From: Bacteroides salyersiae WAL 10018 = DSM 18765 = JCM 12988
GTDB lineage: Bacteria; Bacteroidota; Bacteroidia; Bacteroidales; Bacteroidaceae
Direction: 5' to 3'
Length of the DNA: 64,000 bases
Assembly (NCBI RefSeq): GCF_000381365.1
Contig: NZ_KB905467.1
Coordinates: forward strand, 1,115,278 to 1,179,277
The position numbers were made by a program, and so were the translations under genes. Shown piece by piece: positions 32,285 through 41,335 of the stretch. Within the stretch, counting starts at the first letter, position 1. The number at the start of each line of letters is the position of its first letter. The notes under the pieces were generated by a model, which was given only the letters and a program-made list of their open reading frames with translations, was not told the origin of the DNA and did no database searches.

Positions 32285-33664
32285 ATGGATATTTTAAAAA
32301 CTGAATCTTATAGAAAGGGGATATTGCTTTCTTCTGTATTTAATATAGGAGGGAAAAGTATTGCGTTTATTCAACAATGGTTGATTGGATATTTTTTTGG
32401 AACACATTCTAGTACGGATATCTTTTTTTTTACTTACAATATTATATTATTTATTTCTTATTTTTTTTTGAATTTGTCGACTTCTGTATTAATTCCTGAG
32501 AGTATTAATATTCGGAATCAAGAAAATGAGGAGAAATCCATGGCTTTTTTAAATTCCTTCATTTTATTATATGGAGTAATAGGGCTTCTCTTATTTGTCA
32601 TAGCCAATATACGTACTGAGAATCTTTTTTGTTTCATTTCTTCATTTCCAATAGATGTGGTATATGAGAATGTGAGTATTATTCGTTGGTGTCTTCCTCT
32701 TATTTTTCTTAACATTTTAGTTAGTTTGATTACGGAACTTCTTGCATCCTATAAGTATTTCACTATTCCTAATCTGATAAATGCTATTAATTATTTATTA
32801 GGAGTAACTTTTATCATTTTGTTTCATGAGGAATTAGGGGTTTCGTCTATTATCTTGGGGTTGATATTAGGGTATTTGATAAATATTATAATTATTGTGT
32901 GGATAATGAAACATTCTCTTAAATGGTCTTTTACTGTTTTTTCTTTTAAAAAAATAGCTTCTGTATGTTCTAATGGGGTGTATGCGCAATTAGGTTTTAT
33001 TATGTACCTTTTAGTTTTATATGTTCCGCAATATTATTTTACAATGTTTCCAGAAGGGAGTCTTACTGCTGTTAATTATGCAGATAAGATTACGAATATT
33101 CCAAGTATTTTTTTAGTAGCTCAAATAACCAATATAATGGCTATTAAGTTTAACAATCTAGTGAGTCAGTGTAAATATAAGGAGGTAACATTGCTTACGG
33201 AACGTTTGATTTTTTTTGTTACGACAGGGCTCTTTTTAACAGCTCTTTTTATTTCAGTGTGTAGTAGTTGGATTGTAGAATTAATGTTTTCACAGGGGAA
33301 ATTTAGTGTAGAGGCGTTAGCGTTAACCTCCCAAATGTTATCATTGATGATATTGTATCTACCATTTGGATTCATATATAATATGTATATGAGAATTTTT
33401 AATTCATTTGGACAACAAAAGAAATTTCTATGGATACAAATAGGAGCTCAAGGAGGTACATTGTTGTTGTATTATTTTCTTATTCCAAGCTATGGGTTAG
33501 TGGGATATCCTATTTCTCGCATTATTTCTTATATGTTTGCAATCTTCTTTATACTACCTTTGTTTAAAAATATTTGTTCGCAAATGTGTATAACACGAAT
33601 TTTTATATATCAAATGGCATTATCAATTCTTTTTTGTTTGTATTATTTTTCTTGTGGAGTTTGA
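32285..33664 (+). CDS. MurJ-like (MVF superfamily) polysaccharide flippase
   Basis: A 459-residue integral membrane protein with about 12-14 spans, matching the MviN/MurJ branch of the MOP superfamily more than the classical Wzx branch. The N-terminal segment KGILLSSVFNIGGKSIAFIQQWLIGYFFGTHSSTDIFFF is characteristic. In this locus it most likely flips the lipid-linked repeat unit across the inner membrane. Its 3' end overlaps the convergent polymerase gene by 22 bp. A housekeeping lipid II role is less likely given the context. Confidence 0.85.
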   Translation: MDILKTESYRKGILLSSVFNIGGKSIAFIQQWLIGYFFGTHSSTDIFFFTYNIILFISYFFLNLSTSVLIPESINIRNQENEEKSMAFLNSFILLYGVIGLLLFVIANIRTENLFCFISSFPIDVVYENVSIIRWCLPLIFLNILVSLITELLASYKYFTIPNLINAINYLLGVTFIILFHEELGVSSIILGLILGYLINIIIIVWIMKHSLKWSFTVFSFKKIASVCSNGVYAQLGFIMYLLVLYVPQYYFTMFPEGSLTAVNYADKITNIPSIFLVAQITNIMAIKFNNLVSQCKYKEVTLLTERLIFFVTTGLFLTALFISVCSSWIVELMFSQGKFSVEALALTSQMLSLMILYLPFGFIYNMYMRIFNSFGQQKKFLWIQIGAQGGTLLLYYFLIPSYGLVGYPISRIISYMFAIFFILPLFKNICSQMCITRIFIYQMALSILFCLYYFSCGV

Positions 33665-34845
33665 GATTGGGAAGATTTATGGGGAATGATTAATCCTAAT
33701 AGCATTAAAATAAATAGTCCACGATTGTGGACAAAGGTGGCATCAGCAATTCCCTCTATAGCAAAGAAAATACAAATGAGAACAGCAATGATAAATTCTT
33801 TATAATAACCTTTTTGAAGTAATGGGCGAGATTGGTGCATTATTGTTATCCAAAATGAAATATATAAGGAAACACCAACAATTCCAAATTGTGCAAGTTC
33901 TGGATAATAAGCATCTGTGATAAAAGAAGGCCATTCTTTTGAAATACCATATAAATGATCAATACCGTATTCCGCATATGTTTTAGAGTAATATGTACCA
34001 GAGGCAAAAGTAGCGAAGCTTGCAAAGCCCGAACCAAAAGGAAAATAATCAAATAAGATCTGAAAGGCGGTTATCATCATGGCTGGACGGCTCCACATCT
34101 GTTCTGAATTCATCATTCCATCTATATAATATAATACAATTTTTTCCCATGATAAGGCTACGCTTAGAAATATTACTACTAATAAAGCCAAAACTGCTTT
34201 TATATTTAGTTTTAGTGAACCACCAGTTTTACAGTATATTAATATAAATACTGCTACTCCCCAAAATCCGTATGCTTTGGAACGAGTGGAAAGAAGTCCA
34301 ATACTTATAAGAGCAATGAAAGCTATGATATCACTCCACGAGTATGAGCTACAATAGAAGAAAAGCAAGGCAGTAATAGTAGCTGATGTAGCTAAACGAG
34401 ATGGGTGTCCAAAAAAAGTCCACATATTTCCAGTTAATACGGCAATTAATATAACTCCTCCCATTATTAAACATACCACGGTAGTAATTTTTTTTTGCAC
34501 ATTTGTAAATGTTGGAGCTATTAACCATGCACAATAAAAAGCTAAAAAAGGCTTAATTTGTATTACAAAGTCCATGAATATGGCTTGAGGAACATTGGAG
34601 CCTATCCAAAATGAGTATACAGCATAAAATGAAAATATACTCACAATCCATATTAAAATATGCAATTCTTTTATGCTTTTTCGTTCCCATATTGTTATAC
34701 CAGCAAATAATACTAAGAATAGTGCCAAAATTTCATCAGTATAATCAAATTTTAAGAAATCATATAATATGACTCCAAAAATGTAACCAAAAAGTAACAA
34801 ATAGAAGAACAAGTTATTTTTAGATAATACAATTTGTCGCATCAT
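33643..34845 (-). CDS. Wzy/O-antigen-ligase-like polymerase
   Basis: A 400-residue protein with about ten to eleven membrane segments and one larger periplasmic loop (about 265-320, with PFGSGFASFATFASGTYYSKTYAEYG), the pattern of Wzy polymerases and WaaL-like ligases. The loop sequence GSGF and a following Tyr-rich stretch fit the family. In this locus it would join repeat units in the periplasm. It is the third gene of the Wza-Wzz-Wzy block. Confidence 0.8.
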   Translation of the reverse strand: MMRQIVLSKNNLFFYLLLFGYIFGVILYDFLKFDYTDEILALFLVLFAGITIWERKSIKELHILIWIVSIFSFYAVYSFWIGSNVPQAIFMDFVIQIKPFLAFYCAWLIAPTFTNVQKKITTVVCLIMGGVILIAVLTGNMWTFFGHPSRLATSATITALLFFYCSSYSWSDIIAFIALISIGLLSTRSKAYGFWGVAVFILIYCKTGGSLKLNIKAVLALLVVIFLSVALSWEKIVLYYIDGMMNSEQMWSRPAMMITAFQILFDYFPFGSGFASFATFASGTYYSKTYAEYGIDHLYGISKEWPSFITDAYYPELAQFGIVGVSLYISFWITIMHQSRPLLQKGYYKEFIIAVLICIFFAIEGIADATFVHNRGLFILMLLGLIIPHKSSQSQTPQEK

Positions 34846-34850
34846 ACCTG

Positions 34851-36401
34851 CTATTTTTTGTCTTTCTCGAAAGTGAATACTTTAATGCTAATTACCGTCA
34901 GTGATATAATACAGGCTAAGATAAATGCTACGATTAATACAATTGAACTTTTGGGATATGTATGTTTGTAAGAAGCATATGCTTTATCGATGATACGTCC
35001 GGCAAATTCATCAGGAGAATTTACTAACTCTTTTTCTTGTAATTTTTGCATTAAAAAAAGATACATAGTCTCTTTGATTCTTTGTTGCCGTTTCATTTCA
35101 ATGTACTCCCGTTCTTGGGTAGGCAATTTATCTATTAATTTTGTTAACGAACTATTCTTCTGTTTAAGTGCATTTAAATTTATCTGAATATTTTCACGAA
35201 TGCTTTGAATAGATTCAAATAGCATTTTGCGTTGCTCTTTTAGCTGATTTTCTGCTAATATTAGTGCAGGATTATTACGTTCAGATGATTGAAGTAAGCG
35301 TTGTCTGTTTAATATTAACTCATTATATATGGCTATTGCTTTTTCACCGGTCTCACTTATAATAGGAACGGCTGAATATGAGTTAGCTGGATCTTTCATA
35401 TATGAAATAACGTAATCAAGCATTCGCAAACGTGTTTCTGTTTCCAAAATCATTTTTTCAATTTCTTGATTTCCCATATATGTAGCTTCTCCATAAAGAA
35501 TTGGATTGGGAATATTGTTTGATTGTTTATATTTTTCTATTTGATGCTCTAATAAAGCTAATTCCATAGTAATAGTATCCAAGCGTTCCCGAACAAAATA
35601 AGAATTTAAGTCTGCGTCTTGCATCTTTACTTTTTTTGAATAGTCATTATAACTGTCCATTACTGTATTGAGTAATTCGCAACCTATCTTTTGGTTTGAT
35701 GTTCTGTAAGAAAGAGTTAAAATATCTGTCATTTTCTCGGATGGATATATATATATATCTTCTGATAATGTCTCAAAAGCTTTCTGAAGAGGAGTTATTT
35801 TTGTTGTATAATTTCCATTCGCCTTGCCATCAGAAACAATAGTAATTGTACCTATAGGCAATACCAGATCATAGGGAAAAGATTGTGATTTTATAATTAT
35901 GTCATCAAAAAGATATGATTCTACTTTAATTTTTTGAATATTATTATTGAGTATATTCAATTTGATGGTGATTGGTTTACTTAATGTATCAAGAAATGCA
36001 ATAGGGAAAGTGTATGTTACAGGAGATTCTTTTTTGCTTAATATTACTTTTTTTAATCTATTGCGGGTAGTTGTTTCTATTTGATATTGTGTTTTGCGAA
36101 TGACATTAATAAGGTTATTACGAGAAGTCATAAGTACTATCTCATTTTCAGTATTTGCACTATTACCACCACCTCCTAGAAGTCCTCCAATGGCAGAACT
36201 TTTCAACATCTTCAGTTCGGACATCATACCATTTTTCTCTCCCATTAATTGTATTTTCGCTACAATATCATATTCTTTTGGAATAACTAATATAAAAATA
36301 ATAGCACCTATTAGACAAATAATCCCAATGGGAATATAAATTTTCCAATAGTGAATGTATTGCTTTAACAGTTCTCCGATGTGTATGTTTTCGTCTTTCA
36401 T
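34851..36401 (-). CDS. Wzz-type chain-length determinant/tether protein
   Basis: Inner-membrane polysaccharide co-polymerase of 516 residues: membrane segment near 19-39, periplasmic Wzz domain with a Gly-rich insert (IGGLLGGGGNSANTENEIVLMTS, about 71-93), long coiled coils (about 230-440), and a second membrane segment near 488-508. The tail after it is only a few residues, so the tyrosine-kinase domain of Wzc is missing. It would set chain length and link to Wza. Between Wza and Wzy genes by 14 and 5 bp. Confidence 0.92.
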   Translation of the reverse strand: MKDENIHIGELLKQYIHYWKIYIPIGIICLIGAIIFILVIPKEYDIVAKIQLMGEKNGMMSELKMLKSSAIGGLLGGGGNSANTENEIVLMTSRNNLINVIRKTQYQIETTTRNRLKKVILSKKESPVTYTFPIAFLDTLSKPITIKLNILNNNIQKIKVESYLFDDIIIKSQSFPYDLVLPIGTITIVSDGKANGNYTTKITPLQKAFETLSEDIYIYPSEKMTDILTLSYRTSNQKIGCELLNTVMDSYNDYSKKVKMQDADLNSYFVRERLDTITMELALLEHQIEKYKQSNNIPNPILYGEATYMGNQEIEKMILETETRLRMLDYVISYMKDPANSYSAVPIISETGEKAIAIYNELILNRQRLLQSSERNNPALILAENQLKEQRKMLFESIQSIRENIQINLNALKQKNSSLTKLIDKLPTQEREYIEMKRQQRIKETMYLFLMQKLQEKELVNSPDEFAGRIIDKAYASYKHTYPKSSIVLIVAFILACIISLTVISIKVFTFEKDKK

Positions 36402-36415
36402 ATATTTTATGGAAA

Positions 36416-37219
36416 TTATTTAACTAATAATGCTATTGTTAATGATGCTATTACAGATATAGCACTAACAATGGTAGATGCTACAGATATATTGAATTGT
36501 GCACTTTGACTATATGAAGAATTATTTCTGCGTGCTTTATTGGGCTCGACATATACAATATCATTTTGTTTTAGATAATAATATGGAGAAGAAAATGCTT
36601 CTGAAGATGTTAAATCTAAACGGTGATATTCTTTTTTCCCATTATTATCTCGAATGATTAATACATTTGTACGTTCTCCATAAATCGTTAAATCACCAGC
36701 CAAACCAATTGCGTCAAGGATTGAAATTCGTTCATTTGTAATCGTTTGGGTTCCAGGAGTATTTACTTCACCTAATATCGAAACTTTAAAATTCTGTATT
36801 TTAATAGTGACTAAAGGATCTTTTGCATATGCTGAAATTTTCTCCTTTAAAGTTGCGGCCAATTCACTTCGGGTTTGTCCTATAACTTTTATTTTACCTA
36901 ATACAGGAAATTCTATATAACCATCGGTATCAACCAAATAAGTTTGCATTACTGGTGTAGTAGTTACATCAGTTTCACCTGGAGTTAGATAACTGGTCAG
37001 AGGAAGATTGAAAACAGCTACGGCATTTGGGTCGATACTAGATACAAAGATAGATAATTGATCATCTGGACATATTCTAGCTTCATAGTTGATAGCTTGT
37101 TCCGTTATTTTACCTGATTTGTTTTGTTCAATATCTTGAAAATAAGTTATTTGATTACTCGTTCTACATGAAGTCAATATAGCTATTAAAATAGCAGTGG
37201 TGACTATTTTTATCTTCAT
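36416..37219 (-). CDS. Wza-type outer-membrane polysaccharide export lipoprotein
   Basis: A 267-residue export protein with lipobox ILTSCRT (Cys near 18), a Poly_export domain (about 45-135, with RICPDDQLSIFVSSIDP and VDTDGYIEFPVLGKIKV), an SLBB domain (about 145-215, with KVSILGEVNTPGT and DAIGLAGDLTIYGERTNVLI) and a C-terminal hydrophobic helix (about 245-265) that would cross the outer membrane. It is the first gene of the minus-strand export block. No UpxY/UpxZ antiterminator genes precede it. Confidence 0.93.
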   Translation of the reverse strand: MKIKIVTTAILIAILTSCRTSNQITYFQDIEQNKSGKITEQAINYEARICPDDQLSIFVSSIDPNAVAVFNLPLTSYLTPGETDVTTTPVMQTYLVDTDGYIEFPVLGKIKVIGQTRSELAATLKEKISAYAKDPLVTIKIQNFKVSILGEVNTPGTQTITNERISILDAIGLAGDLTIYGERTNVLIIRDNNGKKEYHRLDLTSSEAFSSPYYYLKQNDIVYVEPNKARRNNSSYSQSAQFNISVASTIVSAISVIASLTIALLVK

Positions 37220-37367
37220 TTTATTTTTTATTATAGATTTAGTAAGTATTAAAATAATTCATTTGTCTGCATCAATAACGGTAAGCATAGTGGTTTTATT
37301 ATATTTTGCTTTATAAATTGTTAATAATAAAATATGCAGAATTTTAGCATATCTCCAATAAAACACC

Positions 37368-37375
37368 TAATTTTG
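37368..37375 (+). promoter_or_regulatory. -7 box immediately before the HU/SPOR gene
   Basis: TAATTTTG ends six nt before ATG 37381, so the transcript would have almost no leader. Confidence 0.5.
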
Positions 37376-37380
37376 TACTC

Positions 37381-38424
37381 ATGATTGAATTAGCACAGCA
37401 CATAGAAATCTTGTTATTAGAGAATGATTGCGTAATCGTTCCCGGATTTGGAGGTTTTGTAGCATACTATACCCCTGCAATGCGGGTTGAAGGAAACACT
37501 TTCCTCTCTCCTACTCGCACCATCGGTTTTAATCCGCAGTTAAAGTTGAATGACGGATTGTTGGTACAATCATATATGGCTGTGTATGACACGAACTTTT
37601 CGGATGCTACTAAGATAGTAGAAGAAGAAGTGGCGGAGTTGATTGCGGTGCTTCATAAAGAGGGAAAGGTAGACTTGGCAAATGTAGGAGAATTGAGGTA
37701 TACGATTCATGGTGCCTATGAATTTATTCCTTATGAGAACAGAATTACTACACCTTATTTATATGGACTTGATTCTTTTGAGATGAAAGAGTTGGCAGTT
37801 TTGCATAAGCCGGAAGAGAAAGTGTTGATTCCTGTGGCAGCTCAGGAGAGAACAAAGCCATATGAAATTAGGATAAATCGCGCTGTTTTGCGTAATGCCG
37901 TCGCTATGATAGCTGCAATTGCGTTATTTTTTGCGTTTTCTACTCCAATAGAGAATACGGCTGTTGAAAAAGATAATTATGCCCGGTTACTTCCGATAGA
38001 TTTATTTGAAAAAATCGAGAACCGATCTGTAGTGATGACTCCTGTTGAGGTGAAACAAGAGACGAAAAAAAGTGTGACAACGGCGAAGATATCGTATGGG
38101 ACTACCTCTTCTGAAAAAGAAACAGGAAAAAGGGCAACGAAACCTCTGGTGGTGAAAGAAGTAAAGGTTGTTAAACCTGTAGCAGAGAAGCAGATGGAAG
38201 ATAATTATCACATAATCGTAGCCGGAGGTATTACTTTAAAGGATGCGGAGATAATGGCTGAGCAGCTTAAGGCGAAAGGATTTCATAGAGCTAAGGTTTT
38301 GAATAGTGATGGTAAAGTTCGTGTAAGTATCATGTCGTATGCTACTCGTGAGGAAGCTATGAAGCAACTTCTGAAAATAAGAGAGAATGAAGCTTATAAA
38401 ACGGCATGGATGTTGGCTAAATAA
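37381..38424 (+). CDS. CCDC81-type HU domain, membrane-anchored SPOR protein
   Basis: A 347-residue protein: two N-terminal HU-like domains of the CCDC81 prokaryotic type (about 1-60, with VIVPGFGGFVAYYTPA, and 62-130), one membrane segment (about 168-187, NAVAMIAAIALFFAFST), a Lys-rich linker, and a C-terminal SPOR domain (about 275-345, YHIIVAGGITLKDAEIMAEQL). SPOR domains bind denuded peptidoglycan at division sites, so the protein probably links the envelope to a cytoplasmic HU-fold function. The 31-bp gap to the FHA gene suggests an operon. Confidence 0.9.
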   Translation: MIELAQHIEILLLENDCVIVPGFGGFVAYYTPAMRVEGNTFLSPTRTIGFNPQLKLNDGLLVQSYMAVYDTNFSDATKIVEEEVAELIAVLHKEGKVDLANVGELRYTIHGAYEFIPYENRITTPYLYGLDSFEMKELAVLHKPEEKVLIPVAAQERTKPYEIRINRAVLRNAVAMIAAIALFFAFSTPIENTAVEKDNYARLLPIDLFEKIENRSVVMTPVEVKQETKKSVTTAKISYGTTSSEKETGKRATKPLVVKEVKVVKPVAEKQMEDNYHIIVAGGITLKDAEIMAEQLKAKGFHRAKVLNSDGKVRVSIMSYATREEAMKQLLKIRENEAYKTAWMLAK

Positions 38425-38455
38425 ATATGATTCACCTATTTCCCTATTATAAAAT

Positions 38456-38983
38456 ATGAAACGAGTTCGTTGTCCTAAATGTGAGAATTATCTGTCTTTT
38501 GATGAAACGAAATATACCGAAGGTCAATCTTTGGTTTTTGTTTGTGAGCATTGTGGTAAGCAGTTTAGTATCCGTTTAGGGAAAAGTAAGGTGAAAGCCT
38601 CCCAGAAAGAAGAAGTATTGAACGAGGATGCTTGTAAGGGTGAGTTTGGATGTATTGTTGTTATTGAAAATGTATTTGGATTCAAGCAGATATTGCCTTT
38701 GCAAGAAGGAGATAATGTAATTGGACGCCGCTGTGTCGGTACAGTTATAAATATGCCGATTGAAACCGGTGATATGAGCATGGATCGTCGTCATTGCGTT
38801 ATTAATGTGAAGCGGGATAAATTAGGAAAGTTGGTCTATACTCTTCGGGACGCTCTCAGTCTTACAGGTACTTTCCTGATGAATGAGGTTTTGGGTGATA
38901 AAGATCGTATCCGTATAGAAGATGGGGCTATTGTGACTATCGGCGCTACTACTTTTATACTTAGAGCGGCAGAATCAGAATGA
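38456..38983 (+). CDS. Zinc-ribbon plus FHA-domain protein
   Basis: A 175-residue protein with an N-terminal zinc ribbon (RCPKCENYL and VCEHCGKQF, two CxxC pairs at residues 4-34) and a C-terminal FHA domain (about 70-170), seen in GDNVIGRR near 83, DMSMDRRHCVI near 108 and TGTFLMNEVLGDKDRIRIEDGAIVTIGATTFIL. FHA domains bind phosphothreonine peptides, so this is probably a signalling adaptor. It follows the HU/SPOR gene. Confidence 0.88.
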   Translation: MKRVRCPKCENYLSFDETKYTEGQSLVFVCEHCGKQFSIRLGKSKVKASQKEEVLNEDACKGEFGCIVVIENVFGFKQILPLQEGDNVIGRRCVGTVINMPIETGDMSMDRRHCVINVKRDKLGKLVYTLRDALSLTGTFLMNEVLGDKDRIRIEDGAIVTIGATTFILRAAESE

Positions 38984-38997
38984 ACATCGTTCTGATT

Positions 38998-39120
38998 TTA
39001 ACATTGTTAATCCCGTTTCTTGCATATTATTTCTTTTCTTGCAAAACATTTATTCTTTGTCTGTAAAGAAGCGTATTCTTGCCGGCAAAAGATTGTATTT
39101 AACATGGTGTTAATATTAAT
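38998..39120. promoter_or_regulatory. Conserved palindrome-rich element, copy B
   Basis: Same ordered blocks as at 11853: TTAACATTGTTAAT (38998-39011), GTAAAGAAGCGTATTCTTGC (39063-39082), TTAACA (39099-39104) and TTAATATTAAT (39110-39120). It also has several TTCTTGC/GCAAGA-like half sites (39018, 39047, 39077). A -7 box TATCTTTG (39150-39157) follows 30 bp downstream. The region 39158-39412 holds no other gene; an 87-residue ORF overlapping it (39020-39283) uses a non-ATG start and is rejected. Confidence 0.7.
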
Positions 39121-39149
39121 TTCTTGTACAAAGGAAATACGGCTCTTTT

Positions 39150-39157
39150 TATCTTTG
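39150..39157 (+). promoter_or_regulatory. -7 box downstream of element B
   Basis: TATCTTTG fits the consensus. It would start a transcript near 39164 with a ~250-nt leader before the small membrane peptide at 39413. Confidence 0.45.
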
Positions 39158-39412
39158 ATATTGATGATGTATATGGTTGATATATATATGATTATCTCGT
39201 ATATGATTAACCTTTCTTTTTTTCTCCGAAGTTTAAAGAAGCGTTTGGAAAAAGAAGCGTTTGGTTTATACTTATCGATTTAGCAATTTAATTTTTTACC
39301 TATTGACATCGATAAAATTATCTGGTATGTGATGATGGCTGATGTATTGTGTTTGAACAAACTTGGTTCCTGTTTGTTCTTTGGCATATAAAATCACTAA
39401 ACCCTAACGAAA

Positions 39413-39559
39413 ATGAAAGAGAAAAACAGAACATGGATTATTATTGCCATTATCATAGCAGTGTTGTTGTTAGGCTATTGGGTATTGTCTTCTCCGAGAG
39501 TTGAAAAAGATGTGAACCAACAGTCGAAAGAAGTTATTGAAGACCTTACAATCGATTGA
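39413..39559 (+). CDS. 48-residue single-span membrane peptide
   Basis: A small ORF with ATG start and TGA stop. The product starts MKEKNRTW, has a strongly hydrophobic span (about 9-27, IIIAIIIAVLLLGYWVL) and a charged tail ending EVIEDLTID. The positive-inside start and single helix fit a small inner-membrane protein. CTAACGAAA upstream is a possible weak ribosome site. It lies downstream of element B and before a dispersed repeat and terminator, so it may be the gene controlled by that element. Function unknown. Confidence 0.6.
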   Translation: MKEKNRTWIIIAIIIAVLLLGYWVLSSPRVEKDVNQQSKEVIEDLTID

Positions 39560-39690
39560 TTTTTTAGAATTTGTTTAAATTACGCTCTGCATTGTTTTGA
39601 AGGCTATTTTTGAGGATGTTTTTTTGTTTTTAGGAGGATAGCAGGTTATTCTGACGGTGAAAACAGAAAAGCAGATTGAGAATAAATTTA

Positions 39691-39736
39691 AAATAAACTG
39701 ATAAAACTTTTTAAAGGAAAATTTAAACAGTCTCTA
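39691..39736. repeat. 46-bp dispersed element, copy 1
   Basis: Matches 57042-57088 at 41 of 47 aligned positions, including the block GGAAAATTTAAA-AGTCTCTA. Copy 1 sits between the 48-residue peptide and its terminator. No ORF covers it; the rest of 39560-39748 shows nothing else identifiable. Confidence 0.7.
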
Positions 39737-39748
39737 TGATTAAGTGAG

Positions 39749-39789
39749 AAAGAGCAGCTTCCCATAGTGAAAAGACTGCTCTTTTTTTT
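39749..39789 (+). terminator. Intrinsic terminator
   Basis: AAAGAGCAG and CTGCTCTTT flank a ~19-nt loop and are followed by eight T. It ends the 39413 transcript. Confidence 0.88.
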
Positions 39790-39849
39790 GTTTAATTGAG
39801 ACCGGTTTCTTTTTATAGACAATACTTAAAAGATAAGGCGGACTTTTAT

Positions 39850-39874
39850 GCATTCTCGGTTGTTTAGAGAATGC
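39850..39874 (-). terminator. Terminator overlapping the end of uxaB
   Basis: On the minus strand GCATTCTC pairs with GAGAATGC around a 9-nt loop holding the stop codon. The last codons of uxaB form one arm. Confidence 0.6.
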
Positions 39875-41303
39875 TTTTTACTGTTTCCAACATACCTTTT
39901 TCTTGAATAGAATCAAGATCGGTTTTCACTGCATCAGTCAATCCCGGTATATTGTTCAAGTTTTCACCCCAGATGAATTCTGCGCCCAGTACACCTTCTG
40001 CAACTTTTCGGGTACAACCTGTTGCCCATAAGTCTTTCAATAGATTCATTATTTCCGGAGCATCGTTTGGTACGATTTCAGCACCATCGGCACGAACACC
40101 GCCTTTGTAATAAGTAATGATAGCTGCCAGTCCAAGTACCAATCCTTTGGGAAGTTCACCCTTACGTTCCAGGTAAGTTTTCAATCCCGGAAGGTCACGA
40201 GTTTGATACTTGGGGAATGAGTTCAGCATAATGCTTGTTACGGCGTGATCTACAAACGGATTATTGAAGCGTTCCAATACGTCATGGGCGAATTTGTCCA
40301 GTTCATCTTTCGGCAGATTGAGGGTTTCCATCAACTCGTCGAACATCACTTTGTGGATGTATTGGCCTACCACTTCGTGTTGGCAGGCATCTCGTACGAT
40401 ATTGATTCCCGACAAGTAAGCTACGGGAGACAACACCGTGTGCGGACCGTTCAACAATGTCACTTTGCGTTCGTGGTAAGGTGCTTCGGACGGAACGAAC
40501 AGTACGTTTAATCCCGCTTTGTCAGCAGGGAATTCTTTCGCAATTTCTTGCGGTGCTTCAATTACCCACAAATGGAATATTTCAGCCTGAACAACCAGGT
40601 TGTCGTCGTATTGCAGTTTTTCTTTGATTGCATCGATGTCTTTACGGGGGAATCCCGGAACAATACGGTCTACCAATGTTGCATATACGCCGCAAGCTTC
40701 TTCAAACCATGTTTTAAATTCCTCTCCGAGGTTCCATAACTCGATATACTGATAGATTGTCTCTTTTAATTTATGGCCGTTAAGGAAAATAAGTTCGCAT
40801 GGAAAAATGATCAGACCTTTGCTCTTGTCTCCGTTGAATGTTTTAAAACGATGATATAGCAGTTGGGTCAATTTGCCCGGATAAGAAGAGGCGGGTGCAT
40901 CGTCCAATTTGCAAGATGGATCGAAAGCGATACCGGCTTCGGTGGTATTAGAAATAACAAAGCGCATTTCCGGTTGTTCTGCCAACTTCATAAATTCGGC
41001 ATTTTGCGTATAAGGATTTAAAGCACGGCTGATGACATCGATCATTGTCAGGCTGTTTACGACTTCACCTTTATCCAAGCCTTGCAGGTTTACATGATAA
41101 AGATCGTCCTGTGCGTTTAGCATGTCTACCATACCTTTATCGATAGGTTGAACTACTACTACGCTACTATTGAAATCGGTTTTTTCATTCATGTTGTAGA
41201 TAATCCAGTCTACGAATGCACGTAAAAAATTGCCTTCACCAAATTGGATAATACGTTCCGGGCGTTGGGCCTTAGGAGCTGTTTCTTTGTTTAATGCTTT
41301 CAT
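39864..41303 (-). CDS. uxaB: Tagaturonate reductase (altronate oxidoreductase)
   Basis: NAD-dependent enzyme reducing tagaturonate to altronate in galacturonate breakdown. The 479-residue protein is of the mannitol-dehydrogenase family, with an N-terminal Rossmann domain starting IIQFGEGNFLRAFVDWIIYNMNE (19-41) and a helical C-terminal domain with LLNGPHTVLSPVAYLSGI near 285 and FVDHAVTSIMLNSFPKYQTRDLP. Fructuronate reductase (UxuB) is a relative; the RIIQFGEGNFLRAF start and the UxaC neighbour favour UxaB. It is 32 bp downstream of the LacI-type gene on the same strand. Confidence 0.92.
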   Translation of the reverse strand: MKALNKETAPKAQRPERIIQFGEGNFLRAFVDWIIYNMNEKTDFNSSVVVVQPIDKGMVDMLNAQDDLYHVNLQGLDKGEVVNSLTMIDVISRALNPYTQNAEFMKLAEQPEMRFVISNTTEAGIAFDPSCKLDDAPASSYPGKLTQLLYHRFKTFNGDKSKGLIIFPCELIFLNGHKLKETIYQYIELWNLGEEFKTWFEEACGVYATLVDRIVPGFPRKDIDAIKEKLQYDDNLVVQAEIFHLWVIEAPQEIAKEFPADKAGLNVLFVPSEAPYHERKVTLLNGPHTVLSPVAYLSGINIVRDACQHEVVGQYIHKVMFDELMETLNLPKDELDKFAHDVLERFNNPFVDHAVTSIMLNSFPKYQTRDLPGLKTYLERKGELPKGLVLGLAAIITYYKGGVRADGAEIVPNDAPEIMNLLKDLWATGCTRKVAEGVLGAEFIWGENLNNIPGLTDAVKTDLDSIQEKGMLETVKSIL

Positions 41304-41335
41304 GTTAATTGAAATTATAAAATTAATATGTTATG

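Noticed and set aside
39020..39283. 87-residue plus-strand ORF
   Set aside because: Non-ATG start, covers the conserved palindrome element and a -7 box; low-complexity hydrophobic composition.
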